Made by a program: the position numbers and the translations under genes
The notes under the pieces: model-generated
Database searches by the model: none
What the model saw: the letters and a program-made list of their open reading frames with translations, nothing else
Told to the model about the DNA's origin: nothing
Part shown: one piece after another, positions 10,732 through 23,080 of the stretch
Layout of the letters: every line of letters starts with the position of its first letter
Position numbering within the stretch: position 1 is the stretch's first letter
NCBI GenBank assembly: GCA_035235625.1
Contig: CP141147.1
Coordinates: 5,011,001 to 5,075,000, forward strand
DNA from: Saururus chinensis
Lineage: Eukaryota; Streptophyta; Magnoliopsida; Piperales; Saururaceae
Direction: 5' to 3'
Length of the DNA stretch: 64,000 bases

Positions 10732-12878
10732 TGTAATGCCCCGACCCGAGCCAGGGTCCAGAAAATCTCTAATAAAAATTTTATTTTCCTTAAACAAGGA
10801 ATCATCATTTGTGTGCGAGAGGTACAACGTTCATCTACGCACTATGGAGCTTCAAGGCTTCCCCGTACATAGACTCAGGTTCGCGTGTAAATCAGAATAA
10901 AACTTATAATTATAATTAATTTGGATTGGGCTAACATTGCCTTGCTGTTGGTTGCCTACGTATGTATTGGATAACATTCATAATATTATTCCAATACGAT
11001 CAGATCCGAACGTAGTTCTGCCTAACAGCTATTACATACATCAGACATCACAAAATCATATACGTTAAAATACATATATTCTTATATTTAAATACATCAT
11101 TTGGAGTTAGACCGAAATCTCGTAAATTATCGAAGTAAAACAAAAATCTCATAAATCATATAAATCATCGAAATCATATGGAAATCTCATAAATCATCGG
11201 AGTTAAATGGAAATCTTATAAATTGTCAGAGTTAAATGGAAGGTAATAAATCAACGAAATCACACATCTTGCTCTACTACAGAGCGGAACATAACACATT
11301 TATACATCTCGCTCTACCCCAGAGCAAGACTGAATACATCGCGGGTCTCGTTCCATCCCAGAGAGAGACAGGTCATATTTAGTCACATCTAAACACAGCA
11401 TATCATAACACAATAGATCAAAGCATAACAGGACACTTCATATCATATTAGATAAAGCATAACAAAGTAATTCAAATCAGAACATATTAAATCATAACAA
11501 ATCATACATCTTAATTAGTACATTATTATCACTAATTAAGATGTGTAAGCATATAAATAATTTAACATCCTAAGTTAACTACTTAGGATGTATACGTATT
11601 CTCATACAGGAGATCGGGTATACTTACCTATAGTAGACATCGAAAACGGCAGCATTTAAAGTTGTTCGTTTCTTCAGAGCATCCTCCTTTTAGATCCAGA
11701 TATGGCAGACAGAATCTCATTTGAAGTAGGAAGATGTAGAATCCCTTCACCTTGAGACGCTTCTTACTTTCCGTACTTAGAAGTGACAGACAGAGCATCC
11801 TCTTTACGGAGCATTTTTCTTCTTCCGTGCTTATGAACTATGGACGGAGCCTCCCCTTCTCTTGAGGATATCTTTCTTACTGGGTGTCTTTGGTGGAGGA
11901 CAGAGTCTCCCCTACTCCAGATCACTTCTCTCATTGTGGCCCGACAACTGTGGACAAAACCCCGTCTTGTTTCTGGTCCCTTTTTCTTTCTCCAGTGCTT
12001 GAGGACGACGGGCAGGGCCTCTCCTTGTCTTAGGAAATTTCCTCCTCATACAATCATCAACTCAAAGAACAGACCCCTCCTTTTAGAGAACATGCTTGAT
12101 TTACTTAAGAACGCCTCTTGAACATGCCTAATCGGAGTTAGAACGATCAGAAACGAAGAACGAGAAGTTCTCTGGTGCTCGAGGACGATGGGTAGGGTCT
12201 CTCCTTGTCTCGGGGCGTTTCCTCCTCATATGGTCTCCAACTCAAAGAAAGGACCTTTACATTGTGTAGAGAACACTCGATTTAGTTAAGAACGCCTCTT
12301 TGATAGGCCAAATTGGACTCAAAACACTTAAAAAGGGAGAAAATGAAGATCTGGTTGTAAAAACAGCATTTGAAGCATTTAAATAGGCTTCAACGCTGAG
12401 AAAACTGCGGTGCTGCCAAATTTGGCGGCTCTCGCCAAAATGCGATGCCCACATGTAACGCGCACAGCGACTGCACATCGCGGTCCCATGTAGCACGCGC
12501 GCGGCTCCGATTTTCATGTTATTTTTATTTTTAAAAACAAATCTTCAAACGTGCGCAACTTCCTACCACAGATTTGGATTCACGCGTTCTTGGTACCGTT
12601 AGACTCGTATCGATGAGCCCTTTAATACTAGCCCACTTAATGTAGTATAACTCACTCTGTTCAAGTGCGTCCCACCTATATATAGCATGCTTCCCGTGGT
12701 TGTAATTTTCGGTCTTGACCTCCATTTTCTGCATTCTTTAATTCACTGGGCTCGTTTCTTCGAGCTCTACTCATATGCAAAGGTTTCAACCTCTGAAACC
12801 CTCTATAATTTATCAAAAATAATACTAACTACCTCTAACCCCTTTGGTTAGACATAAACAGAAAAGTGGGGTATTACA
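10732..12878 (-). mobile_element. Solo LTR, family 1 (2147 bp, TSD TCATG)
   Basis: Starts TGTAATGCCCCGACCC and ends GGGGTATTACA, with perfect 5-bp target duplications TCATG at 10727-10731 and 12879-12883. There is no second LTR, primer-binding site or coding region between the ends, so it is a solo LTR left by recombination. Reverse-complement homology to 16040 onward and to 36831 onward sets the family. It carries the AACTACGT/ACGTAGGC motif at 10951-11020 and a TATATATA word near 12675. Internal segments around 11.7-12.3 kb are partly duplicated (GAGGACGAYGGGYAGGG at 12001 and 12181). Confidence 0.88.
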
Positions 12879-13151
12879 TCATGGGATTGCCTAAATCTCT
12901 ATGCTTAACTATACTAGTATTTGAATTAGACATTAGCACACAAGCGAGAGAAAAATCAAACAAATTAGCACAAGTTGAAAGAGAAATTTTCAAATAAAAG
13001 AAAATCTAGCACTAATAAATAATAAGCAATTCTAATCCAATTTCAGAAAAAATAGTATGCAAATTTGATGGCAAGCACAATAAAAACATCTAATCTCCTC
13101 AGCTACCAATTGAGAGTTTAATATCCATCTACTATTTAGCACTACCTAAAA

Positions 13152-14640
13152 AACATGTATGCATCCACCACACACAATGATTTTAAGTGGAAACCCAAAC
13201 AGGAAAAAACCATGGATAACCACTCGCCAGCTCAAATTATTGCAGTAGGAATAAGATCTTACAAGACCAAACTACCACGCTTTACATGATACAAGAAACT
13301 ATTTTCTTTTTGAAGTCATTGGCCTTCAAGTATCTACCTTAATCCTTGAAGATTTCTCCCTTCTAGCTTGTCTTTGTCTTCTCCAAAATACTCAGTCAAA
13401 CCTCAATTTTCATTGTTGTTCTTGAGCTTCTGTAATTCCCCTTGTAAAAAACTTCTTCAGCCTCTTTGTTGTGTGTAATGTGTGTGAATCACTCTAACCC
13501 AATTCATAAGATAAATAAGAATCAAAGCTATCACCTGTCTCAATTTGCACTCAAATCATAGGTGATTTAAGGAAAAACTATTCTTTGGAAGCTCTCACTT
13601 TTTCTCTCTAAAAAATTATTTTCCCTTATGTTATTTTATCCAATGCTAGCCCTTATATAGTCTCCCAAGGAGGCTAGGGTTAAGGTAACCTAGTTAGGAA
13701 TGACTATTCCAGATTGCTTAAAATTAATTATTTCATAAATCAATTGATCATTCCCTTTCAATTACATAACCTTTATCAATCAATCATTTACTCCAAGCAA
13801 TCTAGCGATTAGGGCACTATAATATGTATCTACCTCACCTGATCAATCCTTTCAACATTCGATCGATCTTTCGTGTTACTATGCTCGACGAAATTCAATC
13901 TGATTGATCCATTAGAAAAAAATTCATGCGATTTGCCCTCTATTAAAAAATCCCAAATTTATTCAAGGCTGATGGATCCATTGCTCATTAGCTATAGATC
14001 GCTTATGAACACTCTTTGTTAGTTTCCCCATAACATTCAAAAACACTTTCTAAGGTTATTCTAATGAAAATCTAAGTGTTATGTGTACGTGAATGTGTAA
14101 AATTTTACCTTAAAGTATACCACATAAAACAATCTTCAACTGTGAACTTTCAAAACTTGTTAGCTTCTATCTTTCAAGTCATTCAATTTAAAATTTAACT
14201 CAATCAAATCACCAATCTAATCAGATTCTAAAGACAAAAATGTACACGACATTTTGGCATAGTTTTGATCACCAAAACAACTAATTACAAGACTTATTCT
14301 AATATGTTCTAACATATTGTGCATATTTCCTTTGTGTTGTGCACTCTCGAAGGATTTAGGACATGAGATCTTATAATGAAAAATAGATCCTCATATGTTA
14401 CAAATTGAGGTTGGTTTAGAATATAGAAAGATTGTACGCTAGGTAGATGGGTTTACAACGTTTACACATATTAATTGGAAAATTACCTGATCTATCATTT
14501 ACCCTTATAATAATGGGGTTGGATGCAAGTCTAGTCAAGAGCTCGGGTCAAGTTTTGATAGACTTATGTGAAATAGGGTTGGGGCGCATAGTGATGTGCA
14601 ATATAAGCACTTTTAGATACCCTATTTGATGCATTTTAAG
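13152..14640. repeat. Repeat A (paralogous to repeat B at 35.6 kb and beyond)
   Basis: From ATGCATCCACCACACACAAT on, this ~1.4-kb segment aligns throughout with 35596-36830 and then 38870-39093, with moderate divergence and small indels. It lies next to the Copia gag remnant in matching orientation, so it is plausibly that element's LTR or leader. It is also the empty-site reference for the two LTR insertions in repeat B. Confidence 0.7.
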
Positions 14641-15935
14641 ATCCATTTTATATTATTGTTGGATTATTAGATTTTAATTGTGTTTTATAGGTTTAGACGA
14701 GCTTAATTTGCAAAGAAGCTAATTTAGAATGAAATGGATGAATTTGCATGCAAGTTCTCTCCACCTTGGTCAAGTTGGAAGAGCTTGTATGATGGAGCCG
14801 ACAAAAAATACAGGTAATGCCAAGGGAAGCCTTCACGTCAAGAGAAACTTAGCAATGAGTCTTCATATGGAGCATTTTATGAAGAGCATAATTCCATTTT
14901 CAAGATCCAACGAGCCAATAAAAGGAAATTAAAGAGACAACAATATGGAAAGAGCAGTCGATGCAATAGAGAGAAATACCCAATAAAAAATGGCAACAGA
15001 CATCCAAAATTTAGTTAGGAAAGTAGCTAAACAGAGCAAGCAACCAGGAGTAGCCTTTATGTGAAACCAAAGAACGAAGTCAACAAAATAGAAAAATCAA
15101 TGCCAATGTGAAGCAAAAATTGGATAGAATTGGAAAGTATTTTTCTCTCCATGTATTCCCAAGCATAGAAAAGGAATAAGGGAAGTCCAAAGACCAACAA
15201 CCACATTCAATAGTAGCAAGTTTGCAGTAGCCAGTCAAAGCAAAGAAACAAATCAAAATCAGAGCAGAGAAAGATAAAGAAAAGGAAAGAAGAGAAAGAA
15301 AGATTGATCAGCAAGAAAGAAGAAGAAAAATGAATCAAGAATAAACAAAAAACACATAGCCCATGAGTGGGCTTCCCATTACATGGGCTCTATGCTCTAC
15401 AAGGAACTTATAGGCATCGGCCAATTTTATCAAGACATTGGTCTCATGATTAACAATTGAAGAGAAATAACATATTATATTTGTATGTTAGAGCTATTAA
15501 TCAAAGAATTTCACTCAGAATGGCAAAGAAAAGGCATAAATTCATTATTTAAAATTTTCTGGTGTAAAACTAAAGCAATCTAATTTATAGTTCAAAATTT
15601 AGTAAGAGCTTGCATACTTCATTTTAGTTCTAGCTATAGGCTTTGTTTGTGTGTTTATTTTCTGTGATAAGTGAATTAATTCCTAAACCATTTTAAAGAT
15701 TTTTTTATATAATTTAATCTATTAAAAATACTCCCTTTGTCCCATTTTAATAGCTCCTTTTAGAGATGTAAAAATATATACAAGTCATATGTCTAATTTA
15801 CTGGTTGATTTCTTTGTTAAAAATTATGTTAAGAAACCTTGTATGTATAATGAGTTTTAGAATCTGATTTGAGGTTGTTGTCGTCGAGTTAGATTTGGAA
15901 TTGATACACTTGAAAAATAGGAGTAGATGTGTTCT
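14641..15935. other. Unassigned DNA
   Basis: No gene recognised. At 15731 CTCCCTTTGTCCCATTTTAA resembles a Stowaway terminus, and AAAAATAGGAG at ~15923 could be a poor partner, but the inverted match is weak. 14940-15340 is purine-rich. Confidence 0.35.
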
Positions 15936-16039
15936 TATCTCTCTCCTCTTTTCTCTTTCTTTTCTCTCCCTTCTCTCCTCTTTCTTCTCTCTTCTCTTTT
16001 TTATCTCTCTCCTCTCTCTTTACTCTTTTTCTCTCTCTA
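15936..16039. repeat. Pyrimidine-rich CT tract
   Basis: About 100 bases of imperfect CTCTCT/CTTTCT. It is interrupted by the solo LTR that starts at 16040; the CT tract resumes at 23002, so the two tracts were probably one locus. Confidence 0.75.
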
Positions 16040-16396
16040 TGTAACGATTCATTTTCCGGTTATGTCTAACCCGAGGGGTTAGGGGTAATTCTATAATTTT
16101 AGATAAGTGTTAGGGGGTTTGAAGGGATGAAATCCCTGTATCTCGAAGTAATGAGCGTAACGAATCGAAGAACACATGAAACGGAGGTCGGGAGTGAAAG
16201 TTACAACCTCAGGAAACATGCCACATGGGCGGGACCCACTTGAAAAGTGCGGGATAACCTACCCATGTGTGGTCTTATTTCAAAAGGCTTGTTGATACGA
16301 GTCCATCAGTGGCACAAATGCACAATTCTAACTTCGGGGTAGGAAGTTATCACATTTTGAGTTTAGGATATTTTTTGAATAAAATAATATCGAATC

Positions 16397-16522
16397 GAAT
16401 AGGATCGATGACGCAACGGATAGGACTAACGACGAGTCGGATAAGATTAACGATGTAGCGAATAAGATTGATGACCTAGTGGACAAGATCGCCGATGTAG
16501 CAGATAGGACTAACACGTGTCA
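16397..16522. repeat. 21-bp minisatellite, six units
   Basis: Six consecutive 21-bp units begin at 16397, 16418, 16439, 16460, 16481 and 16502. Consensus is about GGATAAGATTAACGATGTAGC; the last unit is degraded. The period is a multiple of three, which keeps short frames open on both strands, but no protein is implied. Confidence 0.85.
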
Positions 16523-17639
16523 ATCTTATTTGCCATGTGTAAGCCTCATGTCTATCAATTTTCTCTAATCCAATTTTAAGAGACACTCCCACGTTTTCTC
16601 ATTCTCTCCCAGATTCAAGAACTTCTTTTCTCACTCATTTTAAGTCTGACTCGAGTCGTTCAGGAGGCGTTCTTACCTAAATCGAGCTTTCTGGATGTTT
16701 TGGAGGGGATATTTATCTGGTTGGAGACCTCTAAAGCCCTTACAATGGACGTCCAAGTGCATGGTGTCTGGTGTATCGTCTTTGAACTCACACGGAGAGC
16801 GAGGTAGGGGGCTTTGAACTCGTAATTTCATGATAGCATGCTTTGAATGTGTAACAACATGCTAGGAGTATATGATGCAATGTTTTGGATATTAAATCAT
16901 GATTCGTTTGCATGACATAAGAGGATAAATTATGCCATGTTGAAATGCATATGACATGTATGTGAGCTTTAAGTATGGTTGATGTATGTATGTGTAACGC
17001 CCGAGATTTTTCATACATTTTCCATAAAATTCACGAAAAATTTTTATTTTTAAATCGGAGTAAAACTGACAAAATCAAAACCCGTATAAACAGTTTATAA
17101 TTTAAAACATCATACGGTTAAACATCGTATCATCAAATCAAATCTCCTCAGGCGCTACTCGAAAACAAACGTACGACTAAATTACCATGATCATGGATTT
17201 TTAAATACAAATAACTCCCAGGCGTCCCCGAGTACAAGTCCCATAAACAGTCTACTATCTAATCCAAGCTAAAAGTCCAGAAGGTATAAACATTTAAATC
17301 TCATCTCACCCAATACATCAGATCGTGGCATCAAAAACTCTCGTTGAGTCAAATATACCCGAGTTAAAGGCGGAACGATCCACAGCAGAATCGAGCATAC
17401 ATTTCCAGGAGCTCTCCAACACAACCTGCAAAAGCCTCCCGAACCACGGGGCTAAAAATAGTAGGGTGAGTATTTTCATACTCAGTAGGAAAATACCCAG
17501 TAGGGGAAATCCCAAAAATGGTAAACTCGATAAGTTCATAAAAACATGCGTCATGCAACACAAACATGAAGCAGTCTGCAAATATAACAATCATATATAT
17601 GCATATAAAAACGCATAGCACACTAAATGGAAGCAAACT

Positions 17640-17990
17640 TACACAAACACCCTCAATCAGGGTCTTACAACGTACTCGTACCATCGTACGCATACTCAAA
17701 TCCTTACGTATACCTGTACGACCTTATTTGTACAATCTTACACTTACAGTCCTTATCAGAACATATACTTACAATCGTGCTCAGAATCGTACACTTACGG
17801 TCTTACTCAGAAACTTACTTACATTCTTACTCAAAATCATCATCTTACAATCGTACTCATACTCACACAACCTACACATACTTGTACGACCTTAATCGTA
17901 CAATCATACGCTTACACATAAACGTATTCTTACGTCTTCCTTAGGAGCTTACACTTACACATACTCTGAATCTTACACGTACAACTTACT
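17640..17990. repeat. Degenerate ~30-bp array in the nested LTR
   Basis: Recurring TTACACTTACRGTC and TTACTCAGAAT words at irregular ~28-35-base spacing. Open frames here arise from the repeat and show no known domain. Confidence 0.6.
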
Positions 17991-18229
17991 CAGAATCTGA
18001 AGCATACAACATACTCTCACTATCGAACACATACTACCGATGACTGAAGCTCATTACAATTAACAAGCTCCAATGTCGGAAAAGAAGGGAATGCCACAAG
18101 GGCGTCACCTTAACCTTCGGGGAGCAACTAGACGCCGTGGACTTTTCCGAAGGCAAGGCACACCTATGCTCATGGGGCACAGGATCAAACAGGTAAGAGC
18201 AGGTCCATGATACTACTTACCTGAGCGCG

Positions 18230-18500
18230 CAAATGCCCACTCTTTGGGGCCATACATTGCCAAAAAGGGCCATACAGTGCCAACTAAGGGCATAAAACAT
18301 ACAGTGCCACTCTTGGGCCAGAATCTTACAGTGTCATCTATAGGCAGAAACATACAGAGCCCACGAAGGGCAGAAACTTACAGCGCTCTCAACAGAGCAT
18401 CAAACGTCTGGGCTTAATAGCACACAGACCAAAACAAAGCATACATCGCTCTCAACAGAGAATCAGACATCCGGTGCTCTATAAAGCACACAGACAAGAT
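18230..18500. repeat. Degenerate ~35-bp array in the nested LTR
   Basis: Repeated units built on ACATACAGTGCCA-like and CTCAACAGAGCAT words with GGGC spacers; for example CAGTGCC recurs at about 18265 and 18302, and the CTCAACAGAG block appears twice. Confidence 0.6.
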
Positions 18501-20429
18501 CCCGCAGGATAACAACCATGGCAAGACACAGAAGTGCTCAGCCGACTCATTATCGGCTAGCTCAAACACAGAACTTAATCCGTCGAACCCTCAGGTCTCA
18601 AACTCACAACGCTATCATTAGCTTTCTTATAATTCAAGTTTGAATTAAGTATATTATGCGGTACAATTATGCCACACAAACTCAGTCCTCGACTGATCAA
18701 CCCAAAGCTGAGCCCGATCGAAACCCTAATTCGTCAGGGCAGCAGACTTCACTTACCCATCCAAGTCACACATACCTCACTGCACACAATCCTTACGTAA
18801 TCATACAACCTCTGCCATCCACCTTACAGTCCAACTGAGCTCCTCAAAGCAGATCCCCGTTACCCCCTTACTTACACCTCACTGATTATGCTTACTTTTC
18901 ACTTTATAATTTGTACGTTATGCTTGTACAATTATGCACACTCTTGTCGTCTAACAAACCCCACCTCAGGCTTCAAGCCTAAGTTCTCTTACTTACAGAA
19001 ACCAACCCCTGACTTTGTTCCACACCAAACCGATCCAATCCGCTCCATTCTTCGTCTGTCATACTTACGTTTGTCATCTTCCATCACACGCTTACTCGTC
19101 CCCATCCGACTCCATACCAAAAACCTTACCACTTTTTACCGTCCATCGCCCATCAAACTTACCTTCTCTGTCTTCCGTCGTACGCTTACATGTCCAAATC
19201 CACGTCCAACTTTGTACTAAACCCTTACCACTTCTTACCGTCCATCGTACATACCTCTGCCCACATGCACATACACATACATAAAGCATACGTGCAACTC
19301 ATACATAACAATCATACTCACAGCTCATATGCATGCCATACGTATCTAAAACATACCATATAATCATGCTTATATGCACATCATGTAATTCCTAGCATGC
19401 TACTACTCATTCAAGCATGCTATCATGAAATTACGAGTTCAAGCTCCCCTACCTCATAATCATGACGTTTGATGGTGAGCACACGACGGTGGCGGCATCG
19501 GTGGCGGAGTTGGCGGTCAAAACCATTGCCCAACTGAGAGAGCTGCTGTCCCGAGGGTGTAAGAAACGTCGGAAGCACTCACGGCCAAACAGGGGTGACA
19601 CTGATCAACGCGGAAAAATCTGTGATCCACGGCGGCGCACTACGGGCGGCCGGGAGGAAGGTCGTGCCAACGAGTGGCAGGTGCGACCGAAGATCTAGGC
19701 GTACACTAAAATTCGACCGGTGGTTGAACCATACACAACCGATCACAAGACATTGAAATCGGCCGTGGACAACACCCAACGGCGTCGATTTCGTGTTTAC
19801 TAGGGCCCACTTAAGGGCGGAGGGTGTGGGCGTCACTCAAGGACGGAGGAGACTGATGGAGGACTCCGATGTCAACTCCAGATGATGGCAGAGCCATCTG
19901 ACGGTCGGGCGGCGCCAAAGCGGCACCAAAACCCTAACCCGCACGCGCGGCTACTAGCACACGCGGCCAAAGGGAGGGGGAGAGTGCTAGACAGTGTAGG
20001 CCCAAAGCTCGGAAGGGCAGTAGGCCATGCCCAAGGGTGGTGACTTACAAGACGTCCTTTGTCGTTGTCGTGCCGAGGTAGGCCGACTAGAGGCCAATTG
20101 GCGTTCGGCGAGGGTAGAACAGTAAGAGGGCAACACGTGGCGCTCTCTATAGAGTGGTCCAACACATAATCAGCAGAGGGGAACCTGGCCCATGCCGAAA
20201 GAAGAGGGGCGGTGCCGCACTAAGGCGGCCAGCCATCTCTAGGCTGAAACCCGCCACACTAAGTGGTCCAAATGGTGTTCGGCATCCAACGATGCTCGAT
20301 AGCCCAAAACATGAAAACGGCCAAAAGCATAGAGGGGCCGGGGGAACACAGGGAGGAGCAAGGGTTACCAACGGCTCTGGCCGGCTGTGTCGTGGCTCTA
20401 GTGGCCAGGAGGAGCTGCCAGAGTTGACG

Positions 20430-21835
20430 GTCAAAGTCAACGGCAACACGCCGGACAAACAACACAATTAGGAGCAAAGGCTCGGTTTTTCCGAGTGAGA
20501 GCACCCAAGCAAGGGATGCGGATCGGGCTCCGACAAAGCGGAGGGGACGGAGGCTGAACCAGTCCGGATGGGGCCGTCTGTGGGCCATCGCCAGGCCGGG
20601 GCGGAGCCCACAACGATTGGGCTGGCTTCACTGGCCAACGACAGTGGCGACAACTCAACAAAGAATCCACCCACAATAGGGTGCAAATCGGACCGGGCGG
20701 AATGGCCAAGGGGGCGGTGGAGCTAGCTAGGGGTCGGCCTTGCAGTCACTGGACCGCGGCTGGCAGGATGGAGGCCGAGCGGAGCCGTCTTCGGCCAAAG
20801 GCGGCAATTCCCGGCGCCGGTAGTCCCAAACACCTGGACCAAAAGAAACAAGGGCTCAGAAGATCTGGTCGGAGGGAAGACGGAGGACGGAGGCAAAATC
20901 AGCTAGGGAGGGGTGGCTCAATCACTTCGCCAAACCAAGGCGGGGCTGGACGGAGGTCCGATTGGCGGTGGCTCGCCGCCGGCAACCACCGTTTCACCCA
21001 AAACAGTGAGGCGGCGGAAAAACAGGGGTGAAGGGGGATGAGGACGGGGCGGCGGAATGGAGGCCTTTGGGGCCGGGAGGGGTGGCCTCTCACCGTTGCC
21101 GGACCATGGCGGAGCCGTAGCCGGATGGCCGGCCCTTGGCGGCCCACGGCAGCGGCTCAAAACAAATCACAGTGAGAGAGGGAGAGAAAACTAACTAAGG
21201 GAAAAATGAACTCAGGGGGCCGGCGGAGCTGGCTGGTGGCCGGGCTTGTCGTCGCCGGCCCATGGCTGGCCGGACAGAGGCCGGGTGGAGCCCACCGGCC
21301 ACCGCCGGTGCTGCCACAGCACCAAACAGAGAGGGAGCAGAGAGATCGACGGAATAGGGGAGATGCGGAACGGAGGCCGGGGCGGCGGAGCGGAGACCCA
21401 CCGGGCAGGGAGGAGTGGCCTCCCGCCATTGCCGGCCCACGGCGGAGTCATAGCCGGCCGGCCAGGCCCTTGCCGGTCCACGACGACGGCCACCAAAATG
21501 CAAAACAGAGACACGAACCGGGAAAACAAGGTGGACAAAAATGAACAGGGAGGCCGAACCAGGTGGCGCTGGGCCGGGTTTGGTTGTCCCTGGCCGTCGC
21601 CAGGCCGGGGCGGAGCCCACGGCGGCCGGCCGGCCCGCGACGGCGGCAACCGAAACTCAAAACAGAGAGAGAGGGAGTCTAACCGCAGGAAACAGGGCAA
21701 GACTGGTCAGACGGCGGAGCGGCCGTGGGCGGCCGGGGCGGTGGCCCCTTGGCATCGCCGGACCAGGGCGGAGCCGGTGGCCCGACGTCCCGCTGGCGGC
21801 GGCCGGTCACCGGAGGGAAGACAACAGAAAAGGGG
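20430..21835. repeat. GC-rich tandem array, period about 165 bp
   Basis: A core like GCCGGNCCANGGCGGAGCC recurs near 20590, 20755, 20935, 21100, 21258, 21430, 21600 and 21757, spacing 157-180 bases, so about eight degenerate units. The block 19460-21890 is strikingly GC- and CpG-rich against AT-rich surroundings. It opens many frames on both strands, none with a recognisable domain. Confidence 0.7.
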
Positions 21836-22999
21836 AGGGGCTCTCTGTTTTCTGGCGACTTCCAGATCGGGCTCGACCGAGCCCGATGTTTTACTTTTTT
21901 TTTTCTTTTTTTTTTTCTGCAGTCTCCTTCTCTCTCAAATTTTTGTACTAGAAGCGCGCGTCGAGGCTATGGCCTATGACTGAACCCCATACCCGACTAT
22001 GTGTTCAAATACTGAGGCCACATACGCCGAAGTATCATATTTTTCTGCCAAAAATGATCAGAAAAATTATAAGAAATCGTAGGGAAAATCAGGGGCATTA
22101 CAGTATGTGCTAGCGATGACTAGCAAGTATGTTAGTAAGCTACATATGTAGATTATGTGTGTGCTAGTGGTGGCTAGCGAGTATGTTAATAAGCTATGTA
22201 TGAAAGTATGTGTATATTATAAATATATGTGATTGACATATGTATATGTGATGGCTATATGCCTGTGTGATGGATATATGTATGTATGTGTGTGGACAGA
22301 AGTATGGGCGATGGACGGTAAGTGGTGACATAGGGTTTTATATGGATTTGTTGAGGATGTGTAAGACTTTGACAAAATACAAAAGATGTAAGCTTGATGG
22401 GTGAGGATTGGAATGGATCAGTTTAGATTGGAGCGTATGTTAGGGGATTGTGAGACAGTAAGAATATTGCATAATTGTACAAGCATAACGTACAGATTAT
22501 GAAGTGAAAAGTAAACATAATAAGTGAGGTATAGGTAATGAGGTGATAACTAGGGTTGGCTCTGAGGAGCTCAGTTTGATGACTTTCGAGTAAGATGTGT
22601 GACTCCGATGATTTTTGAAATTCCGTCTAACTCCGAATTATTTATTCGGATAGAACGATATACATATTTTACTGCATATGATTTTGTAATGCTTGATGAA
22701 TGTAATAGCCAATAGGCAGAACTATGTACGGATCCAATCGTATTGGAGTGACATTCTAGATGTTATCCAATACATATGTAGGCAACCAATGACAAGACAA
22801 CGTTGACCAGACCCGAGTTAGATATAAGATTAGGTTTTGTTCTAGCCTATGCGTAGCGAAGCGCTAAAGTTCTGTAGCGCATAGAGGAACGTTAAGACTC
22901 TCGCACTCAGAGTCCACCGCTCTTGGTTTTATGTTTATAAATTTTGGGAACCCAAAGTACGGGTTGCCCACTGTGAACCCCTGGCTCGGGTTGGGGTGT

Positions 23000-23001
<2 letters not shown>

Positions 23002-23077
<76 letters not shown>
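23002..23077. repeat. Perfect (CT)38 microsatellite
   Basis: Thirty-eight uninterrupted CT units directly follow the 3' end of the outer solo LTR. Their purity contrasts with the imperfect CT tract on the LTR's other side (15936-16039). Confidence 0.95.

Positions 23078-23080
<3 letters not shown>

Larger units (their letters stand above)
16993..22102 (-). mobile_element. Nested long LTR (5110 bp, TSD GTATG)
   Basis: Starts TGTAACGCCCGAG and ends CAGGGGCATTACA, with perfect 5-bp duplications GTATG at 16988-16992 and 22103-22107. The terminal inverted TGTAA(C/T)GCCC is typical of an LTR. No second copy of either end is present inside, so this is one very long LTR, as known from the Tat/Ogre branch of Ty3 elements; family assignment is an inference. 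The GGGTGAG...CTCAGTAGG hairpin at 17464-17488 suggests minus orientation. It contains two degenerate short-period arrays and a 2.4-kb GC-rich block. Confidence 0.82.
16040..23002 (+). mobile_element. Solo LTR, family 1, split by a nested LTR
   Basis: Starts TGTAACGATTC and ends ...GGCTCGGGTTGGGGTGTTAC at the CT microsatellite. Subtracting the nested 5.1-kb element and its duplicated site leaves about 1.85 kb. Its first 300 bases match the family-1 copies at 10.7-12.9 kb (inverted) and 36.8-38.8 kb, including GTGGTCTTATTTCA and TTCGGGGTAGGAAGTT. The conserved AACTATGT...ATGTAGGCAACC motif is at 22717-22787. The CT flank makes the outer target duplication unreadable. Confidence 0.8.

Noticed and set aside
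14447..14932. 60- and 67-codon open frames
   Set aside because: Partly within the non-coding repeat A or unassigned DNA; no homology signal or splice context.
15731..15935. Second Stowaway MITE
   Set aside because: Only the left end resembles Stowaway; the right partner AATAGGAG matches poorly, so it is kept as a note only.
16397..16522. Regular short repeats that could suggest a CRISPR array
   Set aside because: Units are contiguous without unique spacers and sit in a plant LTR; no cas genes. The same applies to the 27-, 43- and 73-bp arrays.
17627..17944. Open frames with Thr/Tyr/Leu repeats
   Set aside because: Translation of a degenerate ~30-bp tandem array in the nested LTR.
19462..21983. 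Many overlapping open frames on both strands, up to 245 codons
   Set aside because: They follow from high GC and the ~165-bp repeat, overlap in several frames, and show no domain, so they are not called as genes.
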